Source: Brachynemurus nebulosus (taxonomy: Eukaryota; Arthropoda; Insecta; Neuroptera; Myrmeleontidae). From it: a DNA stretch of 64,000 nucleotides. The translations under genes and the position numbers were made by a program. The notes below the pieces were generated by a model. The model did not search any database, was not told where the DNA came from, and saw only the letters and a list, made by a program, of their open reading frames with translations. Below are positions 1 to 12,810 of this stretch, piece by piece. The stretch is taken from NCBI GenBank assembly GCA_035578155.1, contig JAPWDM010000044.1:1266001-1330000 (forward strand), written 5' to 3'. The number at the start of each line of letters is the position of its first letter. Positions within the stretch are counted from its first letter, which is position 1.

Positions 1-220
1 AGTCTATTAGTTTCTTAGTTTCATTTTCATAAAATTCTTATTAAAATAAATTATTTGCAGCCCAAGTTACTCAGTTTTTAAAATAAATAGTATATACCTA
101 TAGTAATTTGTCTTAATGCCGACGCGTTCCAGTTTCTTGTTTTCTTCACAGCAGGTCATCTCTGTGAATTATGCATTGAAACGGGACTCTCTCAATATAT
201 TGTCGCTCACAAACAGAGTA

Positions 221-924
221 GGGATGTTGATATTATATCGATATATCGAATATTTGATATTTTTTTTGTAAAGTATCGATATTTTTGAATCCGATATATC
301 GATAGTTCGATATTGAAATGTCAGTATCGACATCGATATACACTGGTTTCTCGTTGTAAGCAACATCAAAATTGAGATAGAATCATACGGCTTACTCTTT
401 TTATGTATATGCGAATTTTATTATCTAAAAAGAGTAAGATATATGATTCTATTTCAAGTTGCTTACAACGAGAAATCAGTGTATTTTCCAAGAATAAATC
501 AACTTTGTAACAATTTACTTAATTGGCTATGACTGAAAGTACCTATGTATCATATAAGTACAGTAAGTATGATGTCATCTAACTATTTAAGCTTCCTTTG
601 GTTATGAACACTGATTCCCGATAATCGTAGAAAATTGATGAGGTTGATGGGGGAACGCATAAGAAAAAAAAAGTTTCCCTAAAAACTGTCCCAGAAAAAA
701 ACTAGTTTAATTAATTTTTGTCTATTTTCTCACTGATAAACGTAATTACAAGGAGTAGGTATAATTTATTTTAATTGTACCTCGATAATTTAGTAAAAAT
801 TTTAAAAATACGATATATCGAAACATCGATATTTTTTTCCGATATATTACTCTACGATATTGATATATTTGAAACATACCGATATAATATATATATCGAT
901 ATTTTTAAAAAATATCAACATCCC
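221..924. mobile_element. TA-flanked MITE with internal hairpin
   Basis: Terminal inverted repeats start GGGATGTTGATATT at the left and end with its complement at 911-924. Each end is flanked by TA (219-220 and 925-926), as expected for a Tc1/mariner-type insertion. The subterminal DNA is full of ATCGATAT-type words. An inner hairpin of roughly 55 bp pairs about 345-406 with 427-484 (CACTGGTTTCTCGTTGTAAG and its complement). No coding capacity is seen, so it is a non-autonomous element. TIR and TA are seen; the superfamily is inferred from TSD length only. Confidence 0.7.
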
Positions 925-1021
925 TAACTGCGAGAGTCGAGAACCATTTCCGATGATTAAAATATAGAACGAAAGTGAAAGTGCTACATTTTGTTTTCTC
1001 CGCCGTTGAGATGTTTCTGTA

Positions 1022-1360
1022 GCCGGCGGTATTGAAAGAATAGGTACTTTTAGGTACCTTATAGGTATTCCTACCTACAAATAATTTTTATAATACAGGT
1101 ATTAATTAATACGTAGATACCTATACCGTATTTTTCTTTAAAACTTTGTTTCAAAAATAACTATACCAGTTGAAACCGTAATAATATGAAAATAAATTTT
1201 CTACTTTAAGGAAAATGGACGTTGCTGTGATTCTGTTACTTTTTCGGAAGTTATTTTCTTAAATAACTCACTGCCTATAGCAACCACACAGATCTCGAAA
1301 AACATTTTCCTCATTTTTCTTACTTAAGTATGTGCAATAGTCTTTCACAATACCGCCGGC
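1022..1360. mobile_element. Small MITE with GCCGGCGG ends
   Basis: The inverted ends read GCCGGCGGTATTGAAAGA at the left and the complement of GCCGGCGGTATTGTGAAAGA at the right. Each is flanked by TA (1020-1021 and 1361-1362). The interior is AT-rich and noncoding. The GC-rich termini stand out sharply against the local base composition. A mariner-like MITE is the simplest reading. Confidence 0.6.
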
Positions 1361-1362
1361 TA

Positions 1363-4360
1363 GAACAATAACAATAACAGATTATACAATTTACTTTTGC
1401 AAACTTATTCCTATATAGAATTTTCTAAATATGTTTTACTTACTAAAAGACGTTCTCTCTACATAATTTAATTTTTTTTTAATCATTCTGTATTTTTGTT
1501 TGTATCTACTTGGTAAATATTGTCTAAGTAAATAAATGGAATTGGAAATTATATAAAAAAAATATTAAAAATATACCTACATAACAATAAGTTGCAATTG
1601 ATTTGAAAACAATAAATTGAATTAATGTAGATAATATTCACTTAACTATAGATAGATACATACTTGTACAATGTACAGTAAACGATATCCGAGTTTACAA
1701 GAAATAGCCCAAGAAATGAATTAAATGCGATAGGTGGCGTATGATGTATGCACTATGCAGACAGTAGTCTATACATTCATTCAGTTTATATTACTGTTAA
1801 AATTAAAATTAATAACTTGTTAAGAATGGATTTAACCAGGACGAAGTTTACAAACTCCGCTGACATAAACTATCCTTACTTAAACATATTTATCTTTCTA
1901 TATCCATAAATATACATTATTTATGGTCTATTTCACTTAAATTTAACCATGATACATTACTTATGAATTTAAATAATTTCTGTTTTCTTGGCTTTATCTC
2001 TTTCATTATTGCACTTACGTAAATTTTAAATTTGCAGTTTTTTTTTTTTAAATAATAGAAGATTGATTTGTTTCGAATACAAGAATTATTTAATTTTTTA
2101 ACGATGACTCATGCTCAATTGTATTTGAAACGGGGTATAGTTGATAATAATGATAATATAAAATAATACTTAACTGATAACTAACTATATATAGGTAGGT
2201 ATAATGAATCAAGGTATTTATAGGCCAATTATATTTGAAAAACTTTATTTATATTTGATTTGAAATATAAGAATCAATTTTAAAACAATGTAAAACTATA
2301 ATACTTAGGTAAACATACATAGATACAATTTTTATTTATAATTATGTACATGAGATTGAAAATAAATAGATATTATGTGTATTTAAATAACAAAATGTAA
2401 ATATACTTTGTTATTGTTAAATGCAAGTGAATATCAATAGGTACTTACAATTAGTTGAAAGAATCCGGATAACCTGAATTAAATTTAAACTGAAATCATA
2501 AGTACACACTACTACTGCTTGTTTGTGAACTGAAGTCATTCGATGCAAGCCCGCCTTAGTTAGAAAAGAGATAGATAATAAACAGTATTCCTCTTATTAT
2601 ACGTTTATCCATATTTAAATCTGCCGTGAATTGACGTATATAAGCAATATTCACTACACTGATTTTGTTCAATATTGAAGCAAATATCGTTTTTAACAAC
2701 AAAATAGAAAAATGTTCCTTAATTTGAGAGTCTATATAATTTTAACAGGTATTAAAATTTGAATTTCGTTATTACTCCATAACCTACGGAATCATAGATA
2801 ATTAAATATAGGTGGGTAGTTCTCCAAACGAAAGAAGAAAATGGACTTAATTCCGGCCCGATATTTTTTTCATGCGTAAGCTTTGGCAAGTAGTTTTATT
2901 TCAAGTTGATGACATTTTTCACACTATTTCAAAGTGGCCAGTCAAAATATTAAAAATTATAAATTTTATGGCCATTATAAAAAAAGTTGCATCCAAGAAA
3001 GTGAAAAAATGAGTAAAAAACTAAATTTAACAAAAGAGAATTTCTTATATTCATTTTTATTATTAAGCACAATTTATTAAACTATTAAACAATTTATTAA
3101 TTTTTATTATTAAACAATTTTTATTATTTTTATTATTAAATTTTTAATTATTAAACAATTTATTATTTGTTTAATAGATATTATATATTATATTAGTAGT
3201 ATATATATTAGTAGTTATATAATGTATATATGTAAATATTAAAAAAAACTGGGAATTTATTATTTATTAAAAAATATTCGAAGTCATTTACTACAGTTTA
3301 ATACATATAATATAGCAAATCTGAGTTGACAATCAGGGCAATAAAATTTTACAAGTCAGTTTTACACTGGAACAAAATATTTAGTGAATATAGTTAAACA
3401 TCGTTTTTAAAGTTCCTACGTGAGTACATGTAAGTAAGATAAAAAAATATGTACAAAATCATAATTTTGTACTTTCCCATATTTTTTTTCATAAAACTGA
3501 ATGCGTAAACTCGAACACGAAACTTATACCAAATTTCAGTATAGGTGAAATAATTGTAATATGCAGATAATTTATATGAGTAATAAACCTAATAATAAAA
3601 TTGAGTTGTTGGTATGAATGGATGTTGGATGTTTTTTCTTCTTTATATTGTGGTTTTCGATATGATAATGTGATCGATTAGAAAAAATAAAATGGGGTAT
3701 GTGTTGTCAGGCATTACATTGTTGGCTCTAAAATTACAATCATTACGGTAACTGTTTGCTACGATTTTGTATTTTGATTTTTCAGTTTATATTAAAATAT
3801 AATTCGATTTAGATGTGCTATTTATTCTGTCATAATTCTACTTAGTTTTAAACTACATTTTTTAATTCAAATGTAAATATTTAACCAAATACAGAAAAAA
3901 GTGTATATTTAATTCCAATAAATCAATTTTTGTTCCTGTTTTGTGTTTATTTTCAAATTTATGGTTAAATTTTAATTTAAAAATTGTTATTTATGCCACA
4001 TAAGTGTCAAATGAATTGTACAAATTGTATGTATGTGTACAAATTTATTTTATTAATTATTTCTTATTATTCTCCAAAAATTCGTTTTAAAAACTTGAAA
4101 AATCAGTTTTTGAATGTACTTCATTTCTGCACGATTTTTTGTTTTTGTATGTAAATCCTACTTTGGAAATTAGGTCAGCTAGACAAAGATGAATTTATCT
4201 GCTTTGCCACATTCGTTGTCCTTTATTACTAACAGCCAATCATAATTTTTAAAATTTTATGGCCAGTCAACTTTCTTCTCGAAGTTGGTGGATAATATTA
4301 TAGTAGTATATAATATGTATCAGTAGTTATATTAATTATATAGTATATAGGTATTATACA
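1363..4360. other. AT-rich noncoding stretch
   Basis: I see no gene, splice-bounded exon of useful length or defined transposon end here. The sequence is very AT-rich with short TTATTA-type tandem runs at about 3050-3200. A 41-nt segment on the minus strand near 2446-2486 has an acceptor-like and a donor-like flank, but it is too short to call. Confidence 0.5.
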
Positions 4361-4723
4361 AAAAAAAAAAACGCCGTGAGCAGCGGAGCCCCATCACGGA
4401 AGTCGAATTTTTCCTTTCATCTTCGGTATTGAGTGTCTACAAGCGAAATGTAATTGAAAGTCCACAAGCGATTTCTCATTTTGGTGGTCTGATGATGATG
4501 AGTGTCCGGTTGATCGGGGCTTTAAAAAAAGGTTTTAAGTTTTTAAGGGCTGAATCTCAGTAAATTTCAATTTTGTGCCGATAGCAGTTAACAGGGAAGA
4601 AGCCAACACTATTCGTACGAGGGCATTCCTAACCATGCTTATCCGCCAATTGCCTTTGTGTTTTATTTTTAAATATTAAAAAAGGAACAGTGACTTTAAT
4701 AACATTTTTAAATCTACTTAATA

Positions 4724-5046
4724 AATTTCTAACACTGATTGACTGACAGACAACGTACAGGCTAAACCGTTGGGTTTAGAAGAGTGAAATTTTGCATAGG
4801 AGTTCCTTATGTAACGTAGATGAGCACTAAGAAAGGATTTTTGAAAATTCGCCCCCTAAGTGGGTTTAATAGGGAACGAAAATTTGTATGTAAATTCGTT
4901 ATTTTTGGAGTTTAGAGATATTATATAAAAATATGTTACTATGGCTATTAAATGAAATACCTTATTTAATAAATCTTTAACACTGACTGACATCCTGAGA
5001 TGTTGCCGATGGCATTAAATCCCATCGGGTGGGTATACGGCTAGTT
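4724..5046 (+). mobile_element. Short insertion with 8-bp target duplication
   Basis: The octamer ACTTAATA occurs at 4716-4723 and again at 5047-5054. The second copy of the host repeat (near 29365-29385) has only one such site and lacks this 323-bp segment. That gives both a target duplication and an effective empty site. The insert begins AATTTCTAACACTG and ends CGGGTGGGTATACGGCTAGT. It has no obvious inverted ends, so a SINE-like or truncated element is more likely than a cut-and-paste MITE. Confidence 0.6.
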
Positions 5047-5950
5047 ACTTAATATTTGTGTATTGCATTTGTTATAAAAGTAAATTCATTTTTTTTTAAA
5101 TTTTTAAATTTACCATTCGCCTACTTGTCTTATAGTATAAATATAAAGCATTTTAAACACATTTAACAATGTGTCAGAGTGTCTCTAGGCGTGTTAGAAA
5201 AAAGGCAAAAAAATCAAGGAAATATTGGCATAAAAATCGTGGGGGTAAGGGTTAAAAGTTGAAATCACCAAAAAGCAGTGGCTGGCTATTAACTTAACCT
5301 GTACACAAAATTTCAGTCCTCTAAGTTTATTTGGGGAAATTTGACCCGAACGAAACTTAAAAAGCAACAAAAATCATGTTCTTTTTGGTATAAAAATGGT
5401 GGGGGTAAGGGTTAAAAGTTGAGACCCCCAAAAGGCACCCCCTTGATACTAACTCAATCCGAATACAAAATTTCAGTCCTCTAGGTTTATTTGGGTGACC
5501 TATACGAGTGGTACAAACTTCGAAAACGTCGAAAAAGTATGAAATTGTAGCTTAAAAATGGTGGGGGTGGGGGTAAGATATTGGAATCTCAAAAAAGCAC
5601 AACCTAGGTTCGAACATTATCAACACACCAAATTTCAACCCTCTACGTTAGTTCTGGGGGGCTGTGGGCGTGTTAGATCCAGCCAAAATCCTTTTTTCCC
5701 CCCTCTACTCCCTCCAAATCATCCTAGGAAGCTGAATTTTGGATATGTTGTAGATAATCGACCGAAACATTATTTTCAACCGGTTTGGAAAAGTTTTATT
5801 GTTTTGTTGCCCCCCTCGACTAAAGGTTGGGTCGGATCCAAAATTTGACCCCACTTTGATAGTATGAGGTGAATCGGAAATGAGCCCCGCTTACCAAATT
5901 TCAGCTCTAAACTTCCATAGGGGGGCCCTACACATATTAAAAGGTAGAGG

Positions 5951-6123
<173 letters not shown>

Positions 6124-6250
6124 CATTTTTTTCTGCAGAATCGTATTCTACGGGTCCGAAAACGGATAGCGCCCCTACTCTCGTCTCTCGCCGTTCTTAT
6201 CGTAAGGGCTGTATAAGTCTAATTTTTTCAAGGAAAAATTCAACTAAAAA

Positions 6251-6806
6251 TTCAGAAAAAGCAGGTTATTTAGAAAATTAGCTGGATCAAATTTACATAC
6301 AGTTAGTGGCATAACTACAATGGAGCAGGCGGGGGAAAAATATGAGTGCAAGAAGGAAAAGTAATTTTTGACTGAGAAATGGTACTTCTTGTTGGAGGAT
6401 GTTTGCTTTTTGTCCGTCAGTTTTGTGGAAAGTGGATAAATCAGGTGGAGACGCTTGAGTCAAAGTCGCTCCAGGACGCAAAAATTGTAGTTGCGCCTCT
6501 ATACATACATCAAACCTACGATTTTTTTTCTAAACAATAATGGCATTAAATTGAACTCCAACTCTCTAAATCTCGATCGCTTCTAGTTTATAAGAATACA
6601 TAATTATCACTATCATAATTAGAATCTCAGCCTGTTTACTCAGCTATAGATTACATTTCAAATTAAGAATTATTACAGGCTAGTATCGATTAACCCAACT
6701 ATCTGAGGCCCTCCATACTGTAGGTATAACGAGGAAAAAATTAAGTTGCCTCTAGAGATCTTTTTATTAATAATAAGTATTTCTATATTAACTTTTAAAT
6801 CAATAT
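6251..6806. other. Noncoding stretch
   Basis: No gene, inverted-repeat pair or splice-bounded exon is evident. Short ORFs here have no recognisable protein features. Confidence 0.4.
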
Positions 6807-7260
6807 TGCTGGCATTTGCCAGAAAATTTGCTAACCTAACGTTAGCTAACGAAGCTGGCACCGTTACAAACCAGACGGCTCTGGTTACAAACCAGACAAT
6901 AAAACACGCAAAATTTAATCAAAACTCGCAAAGTCGCCTCTTAAATTTTCATAATTATTTCTAGAGAAACCACCAGAAAAGTAATTTAAACGATAATTAA
7001 TTCAGAAAAAAAAGACGAACACTTAAAAATATTATTAAAATAAAAATGTCAAAAATAGTGATAACGAGCGCACTCACTACGTTCGTGCGCTCAACTTCGC
7101 TTTCGTGGGCAATCGACAATTTCCCGCAATATACCGTGAGAAATTAGCGGAAACCATGAAAAAATATTTAAGGTGCATCAATTTTTTGAATCAGAGCCCT
7201 CTAGTTTGTAACGGTGCAAGCACCATTATAGTTAACAAAATTTTCTGGCGAATGTCAGCA
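6807..7260. mobile_element. MITE sharing ends with 44694-45007
   Basis: The left end TGCTGGCATTTGCCAG and the right end, complement TGCTGACATTCGCCAG, form inverted repeats continuing into AAAATTTTGTTAAC-type sequence. Both flanks carry GTTACAAACCAGA-like subterminal motifs. The element at 44694-45007 has the same ends and subterminal words but a shorter interior, so these are two members of one family. No coding capacity. Target duplication is not clear. Confidence 0.65.
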
Positions 7261-7307
7261 TTGTGTTACCTAACTTTAAATAAAGAATAAAGTACACTAC
7301 CGAAGAT

Positions 7308-9527
7308 ATAGCTTCCTCAGTAGTTACTTTTGGGGCATTCTAGATCCTCCATTCCTCTATCCGACTTTTTTGAGCGACCTCGGATGGAGGGAACTACCGG
7401 GGCGGTTCTAGAAGCCTCCGGCGGTGGGAGGAGCAAAATTTGGTCTCAAACCCAACTGAACCTAACGAAACTTGATCCAACCTAACAGAACCTAAGGAAA
7501 TTTGGTCTAACCTAACCTAACAAAATTTTTTTAACCTAACCGAACCTAAGAATTCAAAATTTCCCTAATAGATGGCGCAGCCAACTTCGAGCCCTGTAAA
7601 TTCGCTACTAGATGTCGCTACTCGTCCGGATACTAACAATCTCTGTGCGTAAGTTTGAAAAATTGTCAATAGATGGCCCAGCCACCTTCGAGCCCTGTAA
7701 ATTCGCTACTAGATGTTGCTGCTCGTCCGGATACTAACGATCCCTGTGCGTAAGTTTGAGAAATTGTCAACAGATGGCACTGAAAATCCTCTTTGATAGT
7801 TAAAATATGGCGTTGCTAGTCTGAACCACCGCGAACTCTGTACCTTGATTCATAATTTTATCATATTCATATCTGAAAACAGGTTTATACAGGTTTTCCT
7901 CTAAATAAAAACACATTTTTTTTTTATTTTAATAAATTTATTTAAAAGAAATATTTTACAATAAATATTTAAATGTTATTACAATAATATTTGTATATAG
8001 ATATAACATTTTCCATGGCGAAAGTTGCTCCGGAATGATGTCCGCATCAAGGACTAGTGTATATTGATGTTATGATTCTCAGCTTGGGACAAATTGTTAT
8101 TTCTTCAAAGTTCATGATGGGCGCTGATGGCAGTAGTCGTTTTAAATACCGCACTTATTCTTCTCCTTTCGTATAGATGATTCGAGTTCCGTGTAGATTG
8201 TTTATTAAAATGTATTGTAGTTCCTCATATTCAATATGTCCATCCATCCAGGAGAACCCATTATGATTTTTCCGCAACCAACGAGCTGTGCGCTGATCTT
8301 TTTCACTTAATCCGCAGAACGGTATTGGTGATTTGAATACATAGTGTTGTAGTATATAATCTTCACCATAATTTTCTTCGGAAGAATCGAATTTCAACAC
8401 TGCCAATTCCTTTATGTAGAATTCCCCCTTTGTTGTGCTTACAAAGCCTTGGAAATCAACAATCGCAGCGTCGGTCTTCGTTATGTGAAGTCTAAACTCA
8501 AACTGTTCGGCTTAGAATTCAGTAACTAATGTTTTATTTAAAATAAAGCTGGTTTTTATAGGTGTGAGCTTCCTTAAATAAGTCGTGTGATGCATGCTTT
8601 ACTGACGTCATTAACAGATATATTGCTACTAATACTACGTACGAAAATTTCAGTCTAATATACAAAAATAAAAATTATGTTATAATTTGCTTTATTTAAA
8701 GTACGAAAGATTACTCGAATATTATAATTCGATATAAAATTCACATAATTGTGTATGTATATTTGTTATTATTAACATTGTATAATTTAAATAAAAACGG
8801 TTATTAGTAGAAAAAAAGTTTGAAAACTATTATCAAAAGTTTTAAAAAATTTAATTTGAGATTAAAGGTTCACTCTATAGAAAGGTTCACGCTATAGCGT
8901 GGATTTGCTTTAATTATTGTAAGAATACGCATTCTTCCCATTTATCTAAAAAATTGTAATTTAATATGTACAGTGCTTCGTTATAAGTAAGGGTTTCTAT
9001 ACCGTTAAAATCATATTTTACGATATGAATATATTTTTTTAAAAAATCTTATGAAAAATTTCTTTCCCATATTTTATGTTTACTTAAACAATGTATCTGT
9101 TTTGAAACATACGAGCCAACCCAACGAAATTTGGTCTAACCTAACGACTCCTAGCGAACCTAGCTTAACCTAAGAATCCAAATTTTCCCTAATAAATGGC
9201 GCAGCCACCTTTGTGCTCTCTCAATTCCAAGTTTCACTACCAGATGTCGTTAGGTTAGACCAAATTTAGTTGGGTAGGTTGCCCCTGAATATACGCAATT
9301 ACATCGTGTTGCCAAGTGGCCCCATACCTATTTAGAGGGCTAGGTTTTCAAGTAACAATTCCCGATTTTGATGAGACTTAGCCGGTGTGTAGAACAAACA
9401 AAAATACCAGACACTTATTTTTCTTTTATCTGCTGTAAAACGATTTAAGGGGTGAAATCGACCCTCAAAGTTGGGGTAAAAATTTAATTTTATCAAATTA
9501 TTCTGCAATTAAACTGCCGCAAATTAA
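7308..9527. repeat. Left arm of the foldback
   Basis: This arm is the reverse complement of 11219-13372. Shared landmarks, outer to inner, are GAGCGACCTCGGATGGAGGG, TAGAAGCCTCCGGCGGTGGG, repeated CCTAAC words, the gene, GGCCCCATACCTATTTAGAG and finally CTGCAATTAAACTGCCGC. It contains an extra tandem copy of a ~105-bp segment (about 7569-7670 and 7674-7770) that the right arm has once. Confidence 0.85.
8155..8481 (-). pseudogene. Broken copy of the foldback ORF
   Basis: This is the left-arm copy of the gene at 12266-12700 and is almost identical to it. The start codon of the intact copy is ACG here (8479-8481). Lys109 has become a TAA stop at 8155-8157, which removes the last 36 residues. The frame between these points is open, including the IVDFQGF segment and the core from AVLKFDSSEE to IIYTKGEE. 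No replacement ATG lies in frame near the start. Both changes are point substitutions, consistent with a copy no longer under selection while its partner stayed intact. Confidence 0.7.
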
Positions 9528-9536
9528 TTCTTTGGC

Positions 9537-9660
9537 TCTTTGGGAGTACTCTTTGGGAGTACTCTTTGGGCGCGACTCCTTGGAAGTGACTCTTTGGGAG
9601 TGACTCTTTGGGAGCGACTCCTTGCGAGTGACTCTTTGGGAGTGACTCTTTAGGAGAGAC
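9537..9660. repeat. Minisatellite, CTCTTTGGGAGTGA unit
   Basis: About seven imperfect 17-18-bp repeats of the type GACTCTTTGGGAGTGACT. It begins just inside the left arm's inner edge and has no counterpart at the right arm's inner edge, so it arose after or independently of the inverted duplication. Confidence 0.8.
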
Positions 9661-10440
9661 TCTTTGGTGTAATTTGGTGTATTTTTGGTGTCATTACGAC
9701 CCTATAGGAGGTTTTAAAATAAAACTCTTAACATTTTATGAGTTGTAAACTAAACCAATAGTGTAACTTTTCCATCAGCTGTATACCAAAGTTAATTATT
9801 TAATAAAATATTTTAAAATTATGTCAGTGTTATTATTTCTTACATACCACAGTCCTTAAACAATTTTAATAATTCGTTAAAAAAGATCACCGAAATGATT
9901 GTTCTTACAACGAACTATGTAGGGTGGATTTTCTGAGCTATTAAAAATAGGTAATGTTTTTACTTGCTCCTGAATATAGGCAATTAAATTGCATTGTCCT
10001 ATTGACATTCTAGCACAATAGAACATATGTGCAAACTATATAATTCTTACCAATAAGTATTTACCCATATTATTAATGATTTGTTAATTTGAAGTATCGT
10101 TGAACAATAATGATCTAAAACTGCTGAGCAGGAAAGGGTAAATTAGCTTAATTTCGGAAAATTAAAATAAAATTTCATAGTCCAAATTACAGTCTTCATC
10201 CGCTCTTGAAAACGATGAAAGTTATTTACTTTTCACCTTGTATACGCATTTATGTATTCTTAAAGTATTAAATTACATAAAGGAATGCCACGTTTTTTTG
10301 CATTAGACAAAATTTTCAATCAATTGTTTAGAAATAATAGTATTTATTAGTATTTATTTATAACTTTGTTGTCTGTATAAAATATAGATTATTTCTAATC
10401 TATGAGTCCAGTATTGTATTTAAAGATGTTAGCAAAATTA

Positions 10441-10580
10441 CACCTTTTTAGTCGAATTTTTCCTTGAAAAAATTAGACTTATACAGCCTATACGATAAGA
10501 ACGGCGAGAGGCGAGAGTAGGGGCGCTTTCCGTTTTCGGACCTGTAGAACACGATTCTGTAGAAAAAATGTGATATATAT

Positions 10581-10613
<33 letters not shown>

Positions 10614-10640
10614 GTGACATTTTTTTTTCTACAGAATCGT
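10441..10640 (-). repeat. Reversed fragment of repeat family A
   Basis: The sequence from GTCGAATTTTTCCTTG through GGACCTGTAGAACACGATTC matches the 3' end of family A in reverse. It is followed by a short (TA)n array (about 10572-10614) and then by CTACAGAATCGTGTTC, the complement of ACACGATTCTGTAG. The piece is therefore itself a small palindrome centred on the TA array. Confidence 0.65.
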
Positions 10641-12186
10641 GTTCAAAATATAGACAATATATAACATATTAATACATGTGTTAGTGGAAGAACTCCTCAA
10701 TATAGTGGGATATATGAACATAATAATTATTGTTAAAAATTTTACTTTGCAAAATACTACTTTTTGAAATTTTTTTATTTTGTATTTTTCAGAAATTTAA
10801 AGCGGGTAACACTTTTATTTCACTTTTATGATTTAAAATTTGAAATGTATGCCTAAAGTACATATTAATACAATCTTTATATATGTATAGATGTATACCT
10901 AAAGAGAGAACATTTTACATACAGTCTGCTTCAGCGAAGTAATAACATACAAAATTTAACATGGCAAAAATTGTTGAGATCAGAGTATGCTTGTTTTTTA
11001 TGGGTATCATTCTTATATAGGTATCCATAGTTATTAAAATTTTCTTTAATTGCAAAAAGGTAAATTTGAAAACAAAACAATAGGTGTCCAATTTTCGACT
11101 AAGCAGTATTATTTGTTAACAAATATTTCAACATTAGATTAAGATTTATTTATAGTTATCTTAATAAATTTACTGCTATTGTCTTTTAATGACTTCTAAA
11201 CATTATTTTGATGCGATATTAATTTGCGGCAGTTTAATTGCAGAATAATTTGATAAAATTAAATTTTTACCCCAACTTTGAGGGTCGATTTCACCCCTTA
11301 AATCGTTTTACAGCAGATAAAAGAAAAATAAGTGTCTGGTATTTTTGTTTGTTCTACACACCGGCTAAGTCTCATCAAAATCGGGAATTGTTACTTGAAA
11401 ACCTAGCCCTCTAAATAGGTATGGGGCCACTTGGCAACACGATGTAATTGCGTATATTCAGGGGCAACCCACCCAACTAAATTTGGTCTAACCTAACGAC
11501 ATCTGGTAGTGAAACTTGGAATTGAGAGAGCACAAAGGTGGCTGCGCCATTTATTAGGGAAAATTTGGATTCTTAGGTTAAGCTAGGTTCGCTAGGAGTC
11601 GTTAGGTTAGACCAAATTTCGTTGGGTTGGCTCGTATGTTTCAAAACAGATACATTGTTTAAGTAAACATAAAATATGGGAAAGAAATTTTTCATAAGAT
11701 TTTTTAAAAAAATATATTCATATCGTAAAATATGATTTTAACGGTATAGAAACCCTTACTTATAACGAAGCACTGTACATATTAAATTACAATTTTTTAG
11801 ATAAATGGGAAGAATGCGTATTCTTACAATAATTAAAGCAAATCCACGCTATAGCGTGAACCTTTCTATAGAGTGAACCTTTAATCTCAAATTAAATTTT
11901 TTAAAACTTTTGATAATAGTTTTCAAACTTTTTTTCTACTAATAACCGTTTTTATTTAAATTATACAATGTTAATAATAACAAATATACATACACAATTA
12001 TGTGAATTTTATATCGAATTATAATATTCGAGTAATCTTTCGTACTTTAAATAAAGCAAATTATAACATAATTTTTATTTTTGTATATTAGACTGAAATT
12101 TTCGTACGTAGTATTAGTAGCAATATACCTGTTAATGACGTCAGTAAAGCATGCATACACACGACTTATTTAAGGAAGCTCACACC

Positions 12187-12222
12187 TATAAAAACCAGCT
12201 TTATTTTAAATAAAACATTAGT
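12187..12222 (+). promoter_or_regulatory. TATA box plus initiator-like site
   Basis: TATAAAAA at 12187-12194 lies 33 nt upstream of ATTAGTT (A at 12220), which resembles the arthropod initiator TCAGT. The start codon follows at 12266, giving a predicted leader of about 46 nt. The left arm has the same promoter-like sequence in reverse near 8555-8562. This is spacing and motif evidence only. Confidence 0.45.
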
Positions 12223-12265
12223 TACTGAATTCTAAGCCGAACAGTTTGAGTTTAGACTTCACATA

Positions 12266-12700
12266 ATGAAGACCGACGCAGCGATTGTTGATTTCCAAGG
12301 CTTCGTAAGCACAACAAAGGGGGAATTCTACATAAAGGAATTGGCAGTGTTGAAATTCGATTCTTCCGAAAAAAATTATGGTGAAGATTATATACTACAA
12401 CACTTTGTATTCAAATCACCAATACCGTTCTGCGGATTAAGTGAAAAACATCAGCGCACAGCTCGTTGGTTGCGGAAGAATCATAATGGGTTCTCCTGGA
12501 TGGATGGACATATTGAATATGAGGAACTACAATACATTTTAATAAACAATCTACACGGAACTCGAATCATCTATACGAAAGGAGAAGAAAAAGTGCGGTA
12601 TTTAAAACGACTACTGCCATCAGCGCCCATCATGAACTTTGAAAAAATAACAATTTGTCCCAAGCTGAGAATCATAACATCAATATACACTAGTCCTTGA
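12266..12700 (+). CDS. Intact 144-aa protein of the foldback arm
   Basis: A single-exon ORF of 144 residues, not confidently recognised. The N-terminus (residues 5-13, AAIVDFQGF) followed by a Lys/Glu-rich strand (18-30) has a beta-strand-acid-beta look. The middle contains HFVFKSPIPF (46-55), an alpha-helical HQRTARWLRKNHNG (62-75), a Trp-Met-Asp-Gly turn (78-81) and IIYTKGEEKVRYLKRLL (101-117). I have an impression that proteins with a V/IVDxQGF start, an FKPPxPF-like segment and an IYxKGxEK block recur as uncharacterised proteins in arthropod genomes. An RNase H-like or DEDD-exonuclease-like fold is a guess; only the first acidic motif is visible. Start chosen because it is the first ATG after the TATA/initiator region. 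Conservation against the broken left copy supports it as real coding sequence. Confidence 0.6.
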   Translation: MKTDAAIVDFQGFVSTTKGEFYIKELAVLKFDSSEKNYGEDYILQHFVFKSPIPFCGLSEKHQRTARWLRKNHNGFSWMDGHIEYEELQYILINNLHGTRIIYTKGEEKVRYLKRLLPSAPIMNFEKITICPKLRIITSIYTSP

Positions 12701-12804
12701 TGCGGACATCATTCCGGAGCAACTTTCGCCATGGAAAATGTTATATCTGTATACAAATATTATTGTAATAACATTTAAATATTTATTGTAAAATATTTCT
12801 TTTA

Positions 12805-12810
12805 AATAAA
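12805..12810 (+). terminator. Poly(A) signal of the foldback gene
   Basis: AATAAA about 105 nt after the stop codon, followed within 30-40 nt by a GT-rich TGTGTTTTTATTT stretch. With the TATA box upstream it delimits a compact transcription unit of roughly 620 bp. Confidence 0.45.

Larger units (their letters stand above)
9528..11218. other. Spacer of the foldback
   Basis: The segment between the arms contains an imperfect minisatellite (9537-9660) built on CTCTTTGGGAGTGA, AT-rich noncoding DNA and a reversed piece of repeat family A (10441-10640). It also holds TTGCTCCTGAATATAGGCAA near 9963, which resembles a sequence inside the arms (9283-9302). No credible gene is visible. Confidence 0.6.

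Noticed and set aside
2446..2486. 41-nt minus-strand exon with acceptor and donor
   Set aside because: Too short and no coding signal beyond chance splice motifs.
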